64,000 nt of DNA from Chamaea fasciata (lineage: Eukaryota; Chordata; Aves; Passeriformes; Sylviidae), in assembly GCA_029207755.1 (NCBI GenBank), contig JARCOQ010000002.1, positions 59,975,576 through 60,039,575 on the forward strand, read 5' to 3'. The first letter of the stretch is position 1. Each line of letters opens with the position of its first letter. Below, one piece after another: positions 10,701 through 25,700 of this stretch. A model generated the notes under the pieces. That model did not search any database, had not been told where the DNA came from, and saw nothing but the letters and a program-made list of their open reading frames with translations. A program made the translations under genes and the position numbers.

Positions 10701-13700
10701 AAGCTTATCTTATCAAAGTTTAGAGTTAGTGAGGTTATCCTGGGCACATCTCTGTGTGTTACCTGGAAAAGTTTGACATTTTTGCATCGCAGCTATTACT
10801 GTTAGATAACAGTGTGCCTGTGTTATCACTAAATATCTTCTATTAAGTAGTTGTTAGAGACTCATGTTCACTTGTTTTTTTCTGTCTGCAGAAGTTTCAC
10901 TGTGTTACATTCTTGTACTGTTGTAAAATACAGTATGTGTGATCTCGGTCTTTAAATACTTGATGTAAATCAGGATACAGCATTAAATCACAGACTAGAC
11001 ATGTGCATTATCCAGTAGCCTTATGAAAGGCATTAATAATATTATTCTCCTATTTAATGAGGATATGAAATCACTTAGCTCGGATATCGATGGCAGTGTA
11101 CTGAATACGTAAAATACATCTTTCAACAGCTGGATCATCTCTTTTCACGGTATTGCTTGTTAGAATGATAGAAATAAAAATTACCATTTATTATGGAAGC
11201 ACATTTCCACTTCTTTTGGTTGATGTTGCCATAATTTCTGATAGGTTCATTGTACAGTGGGAGTATGGGAGACTTTAAGGGCATCAGGGCAGTAGGGTTT
11301 ACTCAGTTTTCAAGTACTTTTTTTTTTTTTTCTTTTCACTTTTGTAACTGTGGTACTGTGTCCAAGACAGTTTTAGTACAAAGCAGAGATGAATTTTAAA
11401 CTACTTTTTAGAATTGTAATGCTAATGAACACTACATTTTCCATCTTAGCACACTTTCTGTTATACAGTTGAAAGTACCAGTGAATGTGAAGTTTTCCAT
11501 TTAACTGTTATTTGGAGAAGAGCACGAGGGGAGAAAACATCAGTGAAGGAGCTGAAGAGAAGGTGGGTGATTTTCAAGGGTCTGGTTCTGACTGTGCAGA
11601 GTAGTGATTTGTGAATGAGGCACAATTTGTGTTGAAGTAATGAGCTGCTAAGGAATGCTGAAAGGATCCTCATGTAAAAATATGATCCATCAAGCTGCTT
11701 TTCATTGAAAACAGAATGTATAATGAGCACAGTCATGGTTCTTGGTTTAAAAAACTTTAAATAAGTTGTGCTTTTAAATTCAGATGTAAGGTACACAGTC
11801 ATGTGTATTGTACACATGTAGGTTTTGATAGATGAGAGAATTTCATTTCACCGAGTGTAAACAGCCTGGAATTCTGCCTTTTGGCAAATACTTCCCAAAT
11901 ACCTCTGCAACTTTTCACTTGAGTGCAATCTACAGTCTTTGATACAAAATAACTTCAGATTTGTTTGAAACTATGGAAATCAGAGTAAGTGAAGGAAGTG
12001 GATGCATCATTGCTTATACTTAATATTTTAAGATAAACATGTTTGGGTTTGTTTAATAGTTAAATCATTCTCGAATATGTAGCATAACATTATTTCAATC
12101 GATTTTTGTGTCATTAAATAGTAAGTAACAGTTTGTGGTAATCTCTTTCATAATGGCCAAAGGAATCTCTCACTCTGAGTTTGGTCTGAAAAATTTCTGG
12201 CATATTTTTCAGAATTTCATTTTGAAGAATTGTCTAAAATGGAGAGAATTGCTGTGGAATAAACAAATGAGGAAACTAGAACTTAAAGGTGTTTTTATGC
12301 TTGAGGTATTAAGTTTTGTAACTCCACTGAATTTTCAGCCTTAATCAAATAACTGTTGCAGGAATTTGCAGTTGATGCTCATTTATGATTTTGGATGCTT
12401 AGGCAAAAAGATTCTCTGTTTGTGGTTTTGAGATGGAAAAGATTTCCTTGGAGAATGCTGCTGAGGGTTTAATTTTCTCTAGGTTTGGGAATGGGGAAGA
12501 GGAGGAAAGAGAATGTCTTTCTGAACACTACAGTAGTCTCTGTTCTGTTTTCTTAATTTATGTTTTAGTTCCTAACTAAACCATGCCACCATATGATAAA
12601 AGCATGATGAAATGGAAAAAGCTTAATTTAGTCTAGAAGAGTAATTGCTCTTACGCTTTAACTGTGGTCATATTTTCCTCATGCTGTTGCACTAGAGGTG
12701 GACTTAGTGCTTTGTTACTGCATAATTCTACTCTTAAATGTCTTCCAGTATTTTTTTTCTTTGTTCAGAATACTTACTGCATGTCTATGTTGTTTGATTC
12801 TTAAAATAATAACATAATTTTTATCTTTTAAGAACAGTAATAACTGACTGTCCCTCTCCTTTCCCCCACTCACCCAACTTACTGACAGAATAGAAAGTAA
12901 TTTTCTGTCAAATGAAACGTTTCCGTGACTGACTTGGGAAGGAAAGGAAGTGAAAGCTTGGATTAGAGGATCATTCAAAAAAAGCAGGAGAATAAAGAAC
13001 ATATGTTGTTCTCTGGTTACACATTGTCTGGCTGGGAGGTCAGATGAATCTTGAGTGTTGGAGCGCTTAATTTAAATCTTTTCTCTTCTTGAGTCTTCAA
13101 TGCCAAAATACTAAATTGAAAGTATTAATTAAACCAAAGAATATGAAAATAAATTTTAATAGTGAGCTGTTTCAGCACCTGCTTTTTACCTGTTACTTCA
13201 AAGAACATTTAGGTAAACAGTATGAAAAGGAACATCATTTGGTGTCTTACCACGGCAGATTTTTTTACACTTTATTTCTAGCAGTAGTAGTGAAGGGCAA
13301 TGCATATTTTCTCTTGTGCAAAGTGGTCTTTAAATTTTTACTAACTTTGAACAAATGTTTTCCCATAATATAACTCTGTGGATATAACTATAAACATTTT
13401 AATGAAAGAATACTGCCATACTAATGTTAGGAAAAGTATGCTCCTGACAGCATCTTAAACTGCACTTATGGATACTTAAGTTGGTTTTGCAGTAGTTTAC
13501 ATGATCACCTTCACATTTTTTACAGACCTGTACTTGGATTTAGGATGAGAATAGGGTTGATAACACCCTGATGTTTTCGTTGTTGTCAAGCAGTGTTTAT
13601 GTTGTCAAGGACTTATCATTCCACCCTACCTGCAAGGAGGCTGGTGGTTGTGAGGAGTTGGGATGGGTCACAGCCAGGACAGCTGACCCCAGCTGTCTCA

Positions 13701-16700
13701 AGGGATATTCCATACCCTTTGTCATGATGGTCAATGTATATATTAGGGGGAAAGCTGGTCAGGGTCTGCTGCTTGGGAACTGGCTGGGTCTTGGCCTGTA
13801 AGTGGTGAGCAACTGCACTGTGCATCACTTATGTATAAAATAATTCATCATGATTATAATTTTTATTATTTTCTTTTCCTTTTGTGTCCTATTATCTATC
13901 TTTATTTCAACCCAAAAAATTTACTTTTTTTCCCCCCCTCAACTCTTTTCTCCATTCCACTGTGGATGAAGTAATGAGCAAGTGGCTGTGTGGTGTTTAG
14001 GTACCTGCTGGTTAAATCACAACAGTCCTTTTTTGGCACCCAGTATGGGACATAAAGATTTGAAAAAGTGGAAGATCTGTCTGGAGCATGTTGAAACAAA
14101 TTTGTTGCAATTGTAGAGTTATAGAATGGCTTGGATTGGAAGGTACCCTAATGATTTTCTGGTTCCATCCAACCCCCTTACCCTGGGCTGGGACACATTC
14201 CACTGGACTGGATCGCTCAAAACTGCATCCAGCCTGGCCTTGAACACTTCCAAGGATGAAGCATCCACAGCTTCTCTGGTCAATCTCTTCCAGTGCCTCA
14301 CCACAGCAAAATGCTCTTTCTAATGTTTCATCTTCATCTGCCCTCTTTTAGTTTACAGTATTGATTTGTGTGTGCGGAGCTGTGTTGCATATCGACAATA
14401 CTTGCTTTCAATGTCTAAGTGTATATATGTTGTATAAGTAACAGTACTTGCTGTGCATGTTCCGTGTTGTGCTGTTCATCACGTCTGGGGGCTGGGTTGA
14501 GGTTTTCATTGAGTTGAATTTTGTAGCGCTGGCTCCCGGTAACATTGTGGTTGTGAGGCTGCTCTGGTGCTTGTGCTCGCAGTGCCCATCTTCGAGCTTC
14601 GGGAGCCATCTACGGGAGCCAGGAATAATTGCACTGTGCCCCTTCTCACACAGTCTTGGCTGCGGGGGAGATGCTTCCCCACCTTCCACCTCTCCTCCAG
14701 GCTAATTGCATAGCTCTGGAAGAACTTTAAGTGTCCTCGGCACGTTCAAACCAGCATGTTCCTATTGCTATGTCTCCTGAATGTGTTTTAGGCCTTGTTC
14801 AGGGTGAAACAGCTATTTAAGGATATAACACAGACATTTGCCCCACGGTCTGGGTAGCTGTGAGTGGTAGTAGGGTGTGTGGGATGGTGCAGCCAAGTGC
14901 CTGGTACACTGGTCACCTCTAAATTGCAATTTCACTCGAAACAAGGGCAGGGACTGTGTGTTTGGGTTTTTGGTGAGTGTGGTGTTTATCTACCTGCTGG
15001 ATTAAACCACAACACTGATGAACTGCAACTTGGATATAATCACTGGAAGCCCTTTGGAATGCCACATATGTGGCAATGGTATCTTTTAATATTAGGAATA
15101 TATGAATCTCTGTTGCTGTAGAGCTTTTCAAATTAATTGTAAACAAGTCTTTGTGTGTGTTCTTTTACATGACAAGAGTGCATGCCTTCATGCTGCTCAC
15201 TTTTGAGTCATATTTTGTAAATATGGTATAAATCTAGTTTTAAAGGTCTAAGCAAACAGGACACCTTTGCAGGGTTGAAAGTAACTGCTCTGTATCCAGA
15301 AGAATTCTCTGTGCTGAGTTAAAATTATGCAGTAATAGTAATAGGGATGTGTGTGTTTTAAGCATTGATGACCACAGCTGTAAAAGAAATAACTTTCTGC
15401 CTGGTGTTTCAGTTTTGATGTACTTCATTGTTTCAGTAGGTATCCTCATCTTTCATCTTTGTCTTCTGAGCAGATTGTAACTTCTTTTTTTTTGTCTGTG
15501 CCAGTTTTGATATGCAGGAGGGAGGAATGTGCCTTGAAAAGCTGATTTTTTTTTTTTTTTTTGTTTGAGCACTTGAATCGATTCTCTAAGAGCAGTACCC
15601 ACTGTAGCAGCTATTCTCGGTGTCTTTGTGTTGGTCATAAAATTCTGTTTTAAGTGTTTAAAATAAAACCGAAGGTATTTTCTTAGCATCTTGCTTTTTG
15701 AGTCAGCAAACACTAGGCATGTTAAGCTTTTATTAGTTCTGAAATCAATATGAAGTCTTGAAGCAGAAGTAGTCCAGGTCTTTGACACTTGTATGGAAGA
15801 CATGCTTTAATAACAAAATAGCAATTAATAATGTTTCCAAGTTTCATTTTGTAGTTTTATGGTTCAGTGCTGCTTTTGTGTGGTAATAAGGTAAGATTTT
15901 ACAGCTTGAATGGAGAAATATTAATAGCTTCCTTCATGAATACAGTTGATAAGCTAAATAAGGTGATTAAAATGATCAAATTTATTCCTGGTCTACTAAA
16001 GATTGAGCTTTTTGTTATTTATATGTATGAATATTATGTTATATATTCCAGTCTCAGTAAGCCAGCTTTTAAGTATCCTTGCTGGGGAAAAATGTAGAAA
16101 AGGTTCCTCTGAGAAAGTATTTTTAGGAATTAATTCTTATTAAAGATGCCACGTTTTGATTTTTTTGCTCAATATATAATTTTAAAAAATGTTTACTTGG
16201 CCAAATTCTAAAGAGGCCATCCTAGTCCCAGCCCTTGCTCAGAGCAGGGCTAACTTGAGCTAGGTCACCTTGCTCAAGGTCTTGTCTAGTTGAGCTTTGG
16301 ATATCTCCAAGGTGGCCTGCTCTAGTGCTTAGCCACTCTTCGGGAAAATTTTTCTCTCTCTGTACGTTTGAGATTTGCCATGATTCAGCCCATGTTTCTT
16401 GCACTTTCTCATTTCCCTTCACCACTCAGAACTGGCTTTGTCTCCTTAAGCCATGTTCAGATGGTGGGCAGGGCAACAACTTCTTTCTTGGGTCTACTCT
16501 TCTTTGGGACGAACAGTGTTGCTCTCAGTGTCTCCTGTGAACATGGGCTGCAGCCCCCGAAACACCTCAGTGCCCCGTCTTCAGTTTGGGGGTGTTCTCT
16601 CATGATGGGGACCCCTGAAACTGGACACAATGCATTAGACATGGCTTTGTGCTTTGGGGACAGAAATAATGACATTTTTTGATTTGCTAACTAGAGCCTT

Positions 16701-19700
16701 GTTGTGGCAGCCCGGCATGTCCTTAGGCTTTACTGCTGTGTGGGGACACTGGTTTGCCTTCAAATTGTTCTACACCATGAACCAACAGAGCTGCTTTCTG
16801 TTCAGCTACTTCTTAGTCTCAGTGGTTGGAAGGAGGACAATGGCTTGGCTCTTATTGCTGAGCTCTGTGATATTCCTTTTGGCCAAGGAATTGCTATGGT
16901 GGTACATCTTGCGTTGTTAATTTTTTACTAGCATGTTATGCTCCACACTCGTCCCCACCCCCTCAAAAAAAAAAAAAAAGACAATTATTTCTGTTTGTGT
17001 TTTTGTTTGTTGTTTTTAAATGAAAAGTTGTGCATCTATTTTCAACTTTAATGTGATCATATTTAATAAAATTTTGACATGCCAGCACAAGCTATGCTGA
17101 TGTGTAGGAAAAAAAATGTAATGTACTTCTTCATTATAGAATATGTATTACATGGAAAGTTAGTACTTTATAATAACCATTACTAGAATGACTTTTTTTG
17201 ATCTGTCTGCTACTGAAATTTCCGATTTCTCTGATTTCTGAACTGGAGTGTGTGGAGACCAGCACAAAAGATCTCTTCATTTTAATTGGAAGTAGTATTT
17301 TCAGTTGACTTTGCTACAGGTCCAAGAAGCTTAAATCATTCTGTCATGCACGTCTTTCCTTGTTTAGTCTCTACAGGGGATGATTTTCAGCTGTTCTTTA
17401 CTGTGTCCATCAATGTTTCTGTCCCAAAACTGTCTCTAATCAGGTGCAATAACTTATGTTTGTAGAGAAGCTTGAGAGTGTGACAAATGTGCAGAGATGA
17501 TGTCTCAGAAGGTTTCCCCAGTTTTCCAAGTTTTTAACTCTTGGGGTTTTTTCAGCAATTTCCTCAGCTAGATGTTGTCTTTCTAGCAAACTTTTGATGA
17601 ACTTCTTTTGCATGGATCTGTGCAGTTCTTTCCTGAACTTATGTTAAATTTTAACAGACACAGAATAGTGAATAACACATTCATATGCTGTATGAATCAC
17701 CTTTTTCCTAAGTTTGCTCAATCTCCCACCTGCTAGCTTAGGGATGGTGAGTAGCCAATCCCTTTTTATCTCCTTAATGTCACTTGCAACCATATGGATA
17801 TGTTAAATACCCTCTTTGGTCTTTTTCATGGTGAAGAAACCTGGTCTTCCTAGTTAGTGTTCAAAAGAAAGGTGTTCTGTATTTTTGTTCTGCTTTCTTA
17901 CTGTCAAGTAGAGAAGGGCAGACAGGAGGGAGAGTTTAGGAAGAGCAGATGTGGAAAAGGAGAAAGAAGAAGATGAAGGGAGATGCATATTCGATCTCTG
18001 TCATTATAGAGGAGAGTAGCACATGACTGAGAAAATGAGATGTGATGCAGTTATGGTATTATTCAATCTCCTATCCCTCAAAAAAGTTAATTACCAGCTT
18101 ATTAAGCTAAATATAATGGTAAATTACATGAAAGTTTCAAAATGGCAAGTGTGTGGCCTTTACATGGTGCCTTTTATTCTGTCATGTACTTGTGATTTTA
18201 GGTAGAAGAGCTGGGTGTAAGAGTAACAATGACTACAATCATTTGCAGTTACAAGAGGTAGGACTTGGCTTGCACAGTTCTGTGAGAGTTGGTGACTGGA
18301 TGTGCATATGCTCCTATGCAGAATGAAAAGGTTTAGCATTACCATGCCATCTCTCTGTGAAGATGATCTATACACCTATTTTACTAGTTGACAGATGGAG
18401 GGTATCACCAGTTCTTGTTTCTCAGCTGAGAGGTGGTTATTGCTTGAGATGTCTTATCTCTGCTGGTACTTGCTTGCCTGCCTGCTCCCATCATATACTG
18501 GGCATTTATTTTTCTACAGGATGCAGATGTATATTTCACTGTGTACTTTTTAGCTTAATATTGTTTCCTAAATATTGCGACACAGATTTGATTTCATTAT
18601 TTCTTAATCAGAATATTAGAGCATAAACTTCAAAACTCTTGTAAAACCCTAAATAGTCCCATTTTGAGTCATAGCATTGTATGATTGCTTAGCTCCAGTG
18701 GCAAAATGAAAAACAAGTTGAAAATAAGCTTTTCAGAGCTATGGGAATCTGAAAGTGTGGTTGTCTTCAAGCTCCTAATACTAAACTAATTATTGCAAAC
18801 TTTCCCCTTTGACTCCCATGATGGGGCTGCTGCACTGCCCCTGGTACTCCCCAGCACCTGTGTACTATCAAGCCTTCGTTTCCTTCATGTGGCTTGTCCT
18901 GCCCCAGAACACATTTGGCTTCCTCTCACATCCCTCTGCATTTGGCAAACACCACCCTGTGTTGTGGCTGGTTTGGAACTAGGGGAGTGCTTCAATTGAC
19001 CAGTTGATTGCTCCTGCTTGAGATGGATGACAGCCAAGTTCTGTTTCCTTTTTCCACAATGCAACTGCTTATTTGTATGTCTTGCTCCTACCAGGCAGCT
19101 GATTTCGGGGAAACTTACGGGAAACTTAGGTGTCTTTGAAACCTCTGTTTCTTTGTCAAATTTGGCTGAAATTTGCTTGCGTAATTAGAATTCATCTCTG
19201 TGACATGGCTGCTGGACAAACTGCATAATATACAATCATTGTTTTTCTAAGACTAATTGAACTGCATTTTAAAAATTTCTGAATTTGCTCACTGAAACAA
19301 AAATTAATAAGCTAGACTTCATGTGAAATAGTTTGTCTCTTTAATCTTTGAAGTGTTTGCTTTTTCCAAGTACTGAATACAAAAGGGGAGCAGAGAAATT
19401 TGGCAAAAGTGCCTGTCTCTGCCTTATGCTCCTTAGTTTAGCAGCTGGAGTGTTTCAGTCTAGGTAAAATGGATACCAGCTCAGGCCCTGGGGATTTTAG
19501 ATATGTATTCTGCCTCCTGTGCTTTGTGAATCTGTAATACACACTGTAGTGAATTGTCATTCTTCTTTGATACCATTCCCCAATTTTTATATAATCAAAC
19601 TTTCTTCAGAATTGCCTCAGGATCTCAGGCAAATTACCCCTTAGGCTTCGTGAGTCAGTCTGTGGGTTTGTTTGATTGTGTTGTGTGTATTTTGGCATTT

Positions 19701-22700
19701 AGAGCAAGCTCAACGGAAGGAAGTGATGAAGGGTCAGGTACCTAGCCCTGAAATTATGGGGAGATGCTCTGTTTATGCAGTGCTCTAAACTGAATTCTAA
19801 TTTTTGTGCATGATGTTATTTGGTGTTACAATTATCCACTGCAGTTATTCTTTGCTAGGGCAACATGCACCTGTGGTAAAATGTTTTATAATCCCTTCAT
19901 GCTTTCAGAAGCAGAAGCTGGGTTCTTCATTCAAGACAGGTAGAAAGTGACCGTTCCTTGAAAAATTGTGATAGATAAAATTTCAGCAGGTGCAGGAAAG
20001 ATTTTATCAGAATTTGTCCAAAACGAAAATGGCTGAGAGGGATGATGTTCTCTTATGATTTATTTTCTAGAACATATATGGTTATTGGCAAGTAATTATC
20101 CTGCAGACCGGGAGAGAATCATTTTGAAGGGGACTGTCTTTATAGACTCAGCTGAACTTATCTTGATTTCTTCAAAATAAGGAAGATGATGGTCCTGAGC
20201 ATTATTTTTAAAATTTAGCTTCTTCCTAACTCTCATGATGAAGCACCATGACTTGTCCTAACTCCAAGGTAGTTGTATTCTATTCTCTGTAGAAATCAGA
20301 ATGCAGCAGTTGTGAATTTAACTTCTCTGTTTATTCTGTTTCATTACTTTTGCTCTCTAACACCTCCCTCAGCTGTCAGAGATCAAGAGCCAGTGTGTAC
20401 CAAGGTGTGTTTAGCTCTTAATGCTTCAGATGGAAGTAGACTGGAATTTAACTCTCTGTAAAACTTGTAAAGAAAACAGAACCTGAAGCAGCTGAGCAAG
20501 GGTGGGTGTGTATTAATGAAAGGTGGCAGAATTGCTGGTAATTAGGACTTTCAGTTAATGAGCAGTACACTGAACAGGTAATACGAACATGAGTCTCCTT
20601 TTGTAATGTTTTCACATGTTAGATCGAGTCAAATAACCCTAAAGCAAAAAGTGTAAAAGGAAAAGCATTTTAAAAAAACACCTAGTTATCTGACAAAATG
20701 GCTGTCATACTGGTTACCTGTTCATGACAATAAAGACATGCCTCATGTTGTCCATTTTTTCTGCATATCCTTTCTGAACTCTGCTGAAAGAACATCAGAG
20801 TGCAGAAAAATGGTCTTAGTTGAAGTAATGTTTAAAAAAAGGCAGAGACAAGGTTACTTATTTTGTCATTTTCTTCTATCGTTGTTCTTCACCCGTATTT
20901 CTCCTCTGTCACTATTTTTTATCGTGTCCTTTACATTTCTGTGTACCAAAGCATGCAGTTTTCAGTTGTATGAGGAGTTTTTGGTCAAGGGAAAGTTGGA
21001 GTGTTTAAATGCTGCTCATGGCTGGAGGTGAACATCTCAAGCCTTAGTGCCTGTAGAACACCACTCTAAATCCCGAGGCTTGCTCACAAATTACCCCATC
21101 TCACCTCACTGATAAAACAGGTGGAGCTATGAATACACTTGTAGGTAGTTATGTAAGTTTTGATGATATATTGTCATTTGCCTATAGTAGATGGAGCTGG
21201 AGTTGAGTTAATCCAGACCCATTAAAATTTTCAGTATTGGGAGCAGAATGTATGAATTTGATTCATGTCAGGAATATTTGGATGTGTGCTATTGTGCAGT
21301 TTTGTGAGGTGGGACACTTCACAGTAAATTTTGTGACAGCAGTTGTTAGCACAGAGGTCAGGAATTAGGTCTATCCATTAACCAAACTTGAGAGGAGATA
21401 CAGGTGCATGTGCAGACATGAAAAGTGCATAGCAAAGGCTGCTGAGAAACCAGGTGGTGCCTGGCTGAGGAAGAAGTCTGTGAGTAAAGAGGGAGTTCTC
21501 TGATCAAATTTGTATGGGCAAAGCAACTTTATGAGATCAGCACTGTGACTCAGGGCTGTTTGGCCAGTCTGCATGAAAGCCAAATTTTCTGATGTCAAAC
21601 CATTAACTTCTCACTAGTAAACAGAGTAATAGTTTTGACAAAGTGTAGGCAGTGACTTGATCTTTCAAAGAGTTATGAGTAATATCAAAGAAAGGGGAGC
21701 AAATCATGTTTGTGGAGAGAGATGTGAAAATGGTCTCATGAGAAGCATTTTTTAAAATTTTATATTTGAGCAGCCAATGTCCAGATCCTTAAATCAGTAA
21801 AGATAAAATAAATAGTTGGCCATAAAGTGTAAGCATAGCCTGAGTGTACAGCAAGACAGAAGCCCTTACTGAGTTTTTTAGTTAGCCATTCACAGTGAAA
21901 TATAGAGAGGGGGGAGTGGGGTGCCTTCTATTCAATCTTTTCCTGAATTATATTAAAAGTGTTTTCTTGTGTTCAGTGTGAATTAAAGAGCTCTAGTGTA
22001 TGAAAAGTATTTCTGAGGCTTTAAGGTTGTGAACAAATTTTTTGGCATTCATATCCAACTTCATGTCATTAATAGATAACTGAATAGTTTGGGTCAGAAG
22101 GGACATTTAAAGGACATCCAGTCCTGCCCCCCTGCCATGGGCAGGGACATCTTCGACTACATCAGGGTGCTCAGAGCCTCATTCATGACTGTGAATGTTT
22201 CCAGGGACTGGGCATCTACCAATCTCTCTGAGCAACCTGTTCCAGTGTTTCCTCACCCTCATTATAAAAACCATTGCTTCCTTATATCTGGTTGTAATTC
22301 CACCCTCTTTCAGTTTAAAACCATGTCCTGTCACAATAGGGCCTGCTTAAAAGCTTGACCCCATCCTTTTTATAAGCCCTTTCACATATTGAAAGGCTGC
22401 AGTAAGGTCACCCTGGAGCCTTCTCTTCTCCATTCTGAACAACACCAGCTCTCAGCCTTTCCTCACAGATGAGGTTCCATCCCTCTAATCATTTTTGTGC
22501 CCCTCCTCTGGAATTTCTCCACGTCCTTCCTGCACTTGGGACCCCATTGCTGGATGCAGCATTCCAGGTGGGGTCTCACCAGAGCAGAGGGACACAATCA
22601 CCTCCTTCAACCTGCTGGTCCTGCTTCATTTGATGCAGCCTGGGGTGCCATTGCCTTTCTGGACTCTGAACACATGTTGCCAACTCACATCCAACTTTTC

Positions 22701-25700
22701 ATCCAGCGGAACCCCCAAGTCCTTCTCAGAAGGGCTGCTCTCAATCTCTTCGTCCCCCCGCCTATATTGATAGCGGGGGTTGCTCCAACCCAGGTGCAGG
22801 ACCATGCACTAGGCTTTGTTGAACCTCATGAAGTTCCCATGGGCGCATTTTTTGAGCTTGTCCCTCTGGATGGCATCGTGTCCCTCAGGTGTGCCGACTC
22901 CACTGCTCATTTGGTGTTGCCAGAAGAGAAGAAGGATAAAGCAGGTGCTGAGGTGCTTTGCCTGAGCACACTCAGTGAAGTGCTCTTAGTCTGCCTCCCT
23001 GTGCCTGTTACTGAGTATCTCTGTAACAGTTCACTGGCGCTCTCCTCCTTTTTGGACAGTGTCTGAGAAAAGACTGTTTTCCTTCAGATAGGGAAGGTTA
23101 AGAAGTGAAAAGGTGGGAGTTCTGACCGGGAATTAAAGCAGAGCAATGGAGAAGGCTGGAGTCAGGATTTTTAGAAGTGTGGTTTGCACTTTCAGTGCAC
23201 ATCTCTAAATTCTTATCAGAATGGTATCTACTCAGGCCGAAAAAAGCTTTTGGTGTTTCAAGCAGAGCATTCAGAGTTAAAGATTGTCTTTTTGATGCTT
23301 TTGACTAGAGTCTAACTGTGCTTAATTCTATTTTGTGAAAGGTAGTGTCATCTCACCTTACGGAAGCCCTTGAAGGCATGTTTAATTATTTCATATTGTT
23401 CACTTGGATCCTGTGATCACAATATCCTTATGAAAAAAAATAAGTAGCAAAAAAAAGAGCAAAAGAAAAAGAAGTCTTAAGGGTGGCATAATAGTATATT
23501 TAGTGTGGACTACAAATAGTAGCTATTGAAGATAAGAGTTACAACGTATTATAGTGTTGCCTTTGCCTGAAGTGGTGTGAGTAAATACACAGAAAAATAC
23601 TGTTTATGAAACCTGTCTGACAGTTAATGTTTGTATTTTCTCTCTCTTCTGGTATTGTCTGTGTCTTTAATGTAATTTTTGTGTAGTAATACATAGGTTT
23701 TGAAAACATGTAGTTTTTTGGTCTAACTTGTTAGATAAATTGTTGAGAGCTTTATTTTTCTATTCCTGAATTTCTATCTACATGTGAAACTACAGTTATA
23801 AAATCAACTTCAGAAACTACTAGAAGCAGTGCAAGATGGAATAGTTTTTGTGGTGCACATAGGATGAAACAGAGTAGAAATGATAAGATTTTGCTTTATT
23901 TGCTTTACTGTGACCTGTCTGCATACCGTATGTTGCAAGTTTGAGTCACACTAAACAGAAGTTTATGGGGGTGTCTGTTCAGTGAAGAAATTAAAAGCTA
24001 TTTTTTTTAAAGCAGACACCTGAATTTGCAGACTTTCAGAGTTTTACAGTTATGTACATTATTTTCTTGTCAGGTGTTTCTTTCTTTAATTTTGATGCAG
24101 GAATTTATTTTTGGCTGTAAAAATATTCTACACTGGACTGTGCAAGCAGTTTATGGCTGTAGCTGTGGTGGTGCTGCACATGCTCAGAGATGGTGACTCC
24201 CAGAAGGACATCATTCAGTCATCCTGCCATACACTTTCTCCCTTCTGCATATTTCTGGAGTCTATGGCAGCCACTGATGTTCTAGGTATAAAAGTAATTC
24301 AGTGTGGGAAGTATCCATTTCCCTGAAATCATCAAGATCAATTTGTGTCATATTCCTGAGCCAAGAAGTTCGGACATTGGTGAAGGGTGGTAAAATTATG
24401 GGTTAACATCTTGGGCAAGTCCTCTACGAGACTGACTGTAGTAGCTGTCTCTGTCTTCCTATTAGAGGAAAGAGGAGGAAGCACAAGTTTAGTTCCTTCT
24501 AAGAAGGATTTTTTCTTTGACATTCAGGTAACTAGGGGATTTCTTAGGATTCTCATTCTCAGAAGAGTTTGAATGTGTTTATATGTATTTTTAATTGCTG
24601 TTTATAAGGACAGAATTTTGTTTTCCCTGATGTTATGATTCTGCCTATTTTGCAGAAGCTTTATCTTTTCTGACAATACTGAAAGTTCTTCTTGCAGTTG
24701 AATTCAAACAGTAGGTAAATAACAGCCTGTGCATTTCAAAATGTACCTCTTGTGCTCTTGTCTTGATGCCTGTTGTCAGGAATGTGTAATCTTGGAGTTA
24801 TGGTCCAACAGTAGACACAAGTTTAATTTTCTGTCCAAATTTAATTGCCTAAAATTTAGTTGCCTGTGTTGAGCTGGTTACTTCTATATCTCCATTAAAT
24901 TTACAGAAATAATTACCTGCAGAAGGCCATTCATCTCTTTCTAAGCTAGGTGTCCAAGATAAGAAGGATAAATTGCTGTGGTGATTGCAAATGGGGCAGT
25001 GACTCATTCCAATTCAAATATCCAGCCTAACCTCTGCAGCGAGGGTCACTGAATCTCATCAGAACTGTTCAGATGGCACTGGTTAGTTGCAGATTGCTTT
25101 TTCCTGTTTTTAACTGTGTAGATTTTCTTTTTCTCTATATGTATTTTTTATATATTTATGTATTTATGCTGGAGGTGTCCAAAGAATAGGAATGAGTCTG
25201 GTGAAGGATCTGGGGTAAAAGTCCAAAGAGTGGCTGAGAGAGCTGGGGTTGTTTAGCCTGGAGAAGAGGAGGCTCAGGGCAGACCTCGTTGCTCTCTACA
25301 ACTGCCTGAAAGGAGGTTGTAGCAAGGTGGGGGTCAGTCTCTTCTCCCAAGTAATGAGTTGTAAGACAAGAGGAAAAACCTCAGTTTGTTCCCAGGAAAG
25401 CTTTAGGATATCAGGAAAAATTTCTTCACAGAAAGAGTGATTAAGATTTGGAGTAGACTGTACAGGATAGAGTTTGAGTCTCCATCTCTGGAGGTTTTTA
25501 AAACATACGTAGATGTGGTACTCGGGGACATGTTTTAGCAGTGGATTTAATGGTGTTTCATTAATACTTGGACTTGATGATCTTAAAAGTCTTTTCTAAC
25601 TGAAACGATTCTATAAATTTTTATTTGTTTTTGGAGTGTAAGGCCTCTCTTGGTGTGTTTGAAGCTCTGGAGTTTTGGATGAGTTCCTATTGTTTGCTTC

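Noticed and set aside
17340..17880. Possible ancient interspersed repeat
   Set aside because: The texture resembles old repeat DNA but I could not match an ordered series of blocks to any family.
22497..23066. 189-codon + strand frame
   Set aside because: It is the antisense reading of a CR1 LINE (blocks at 22510-22900 match reverse-complement CR1).
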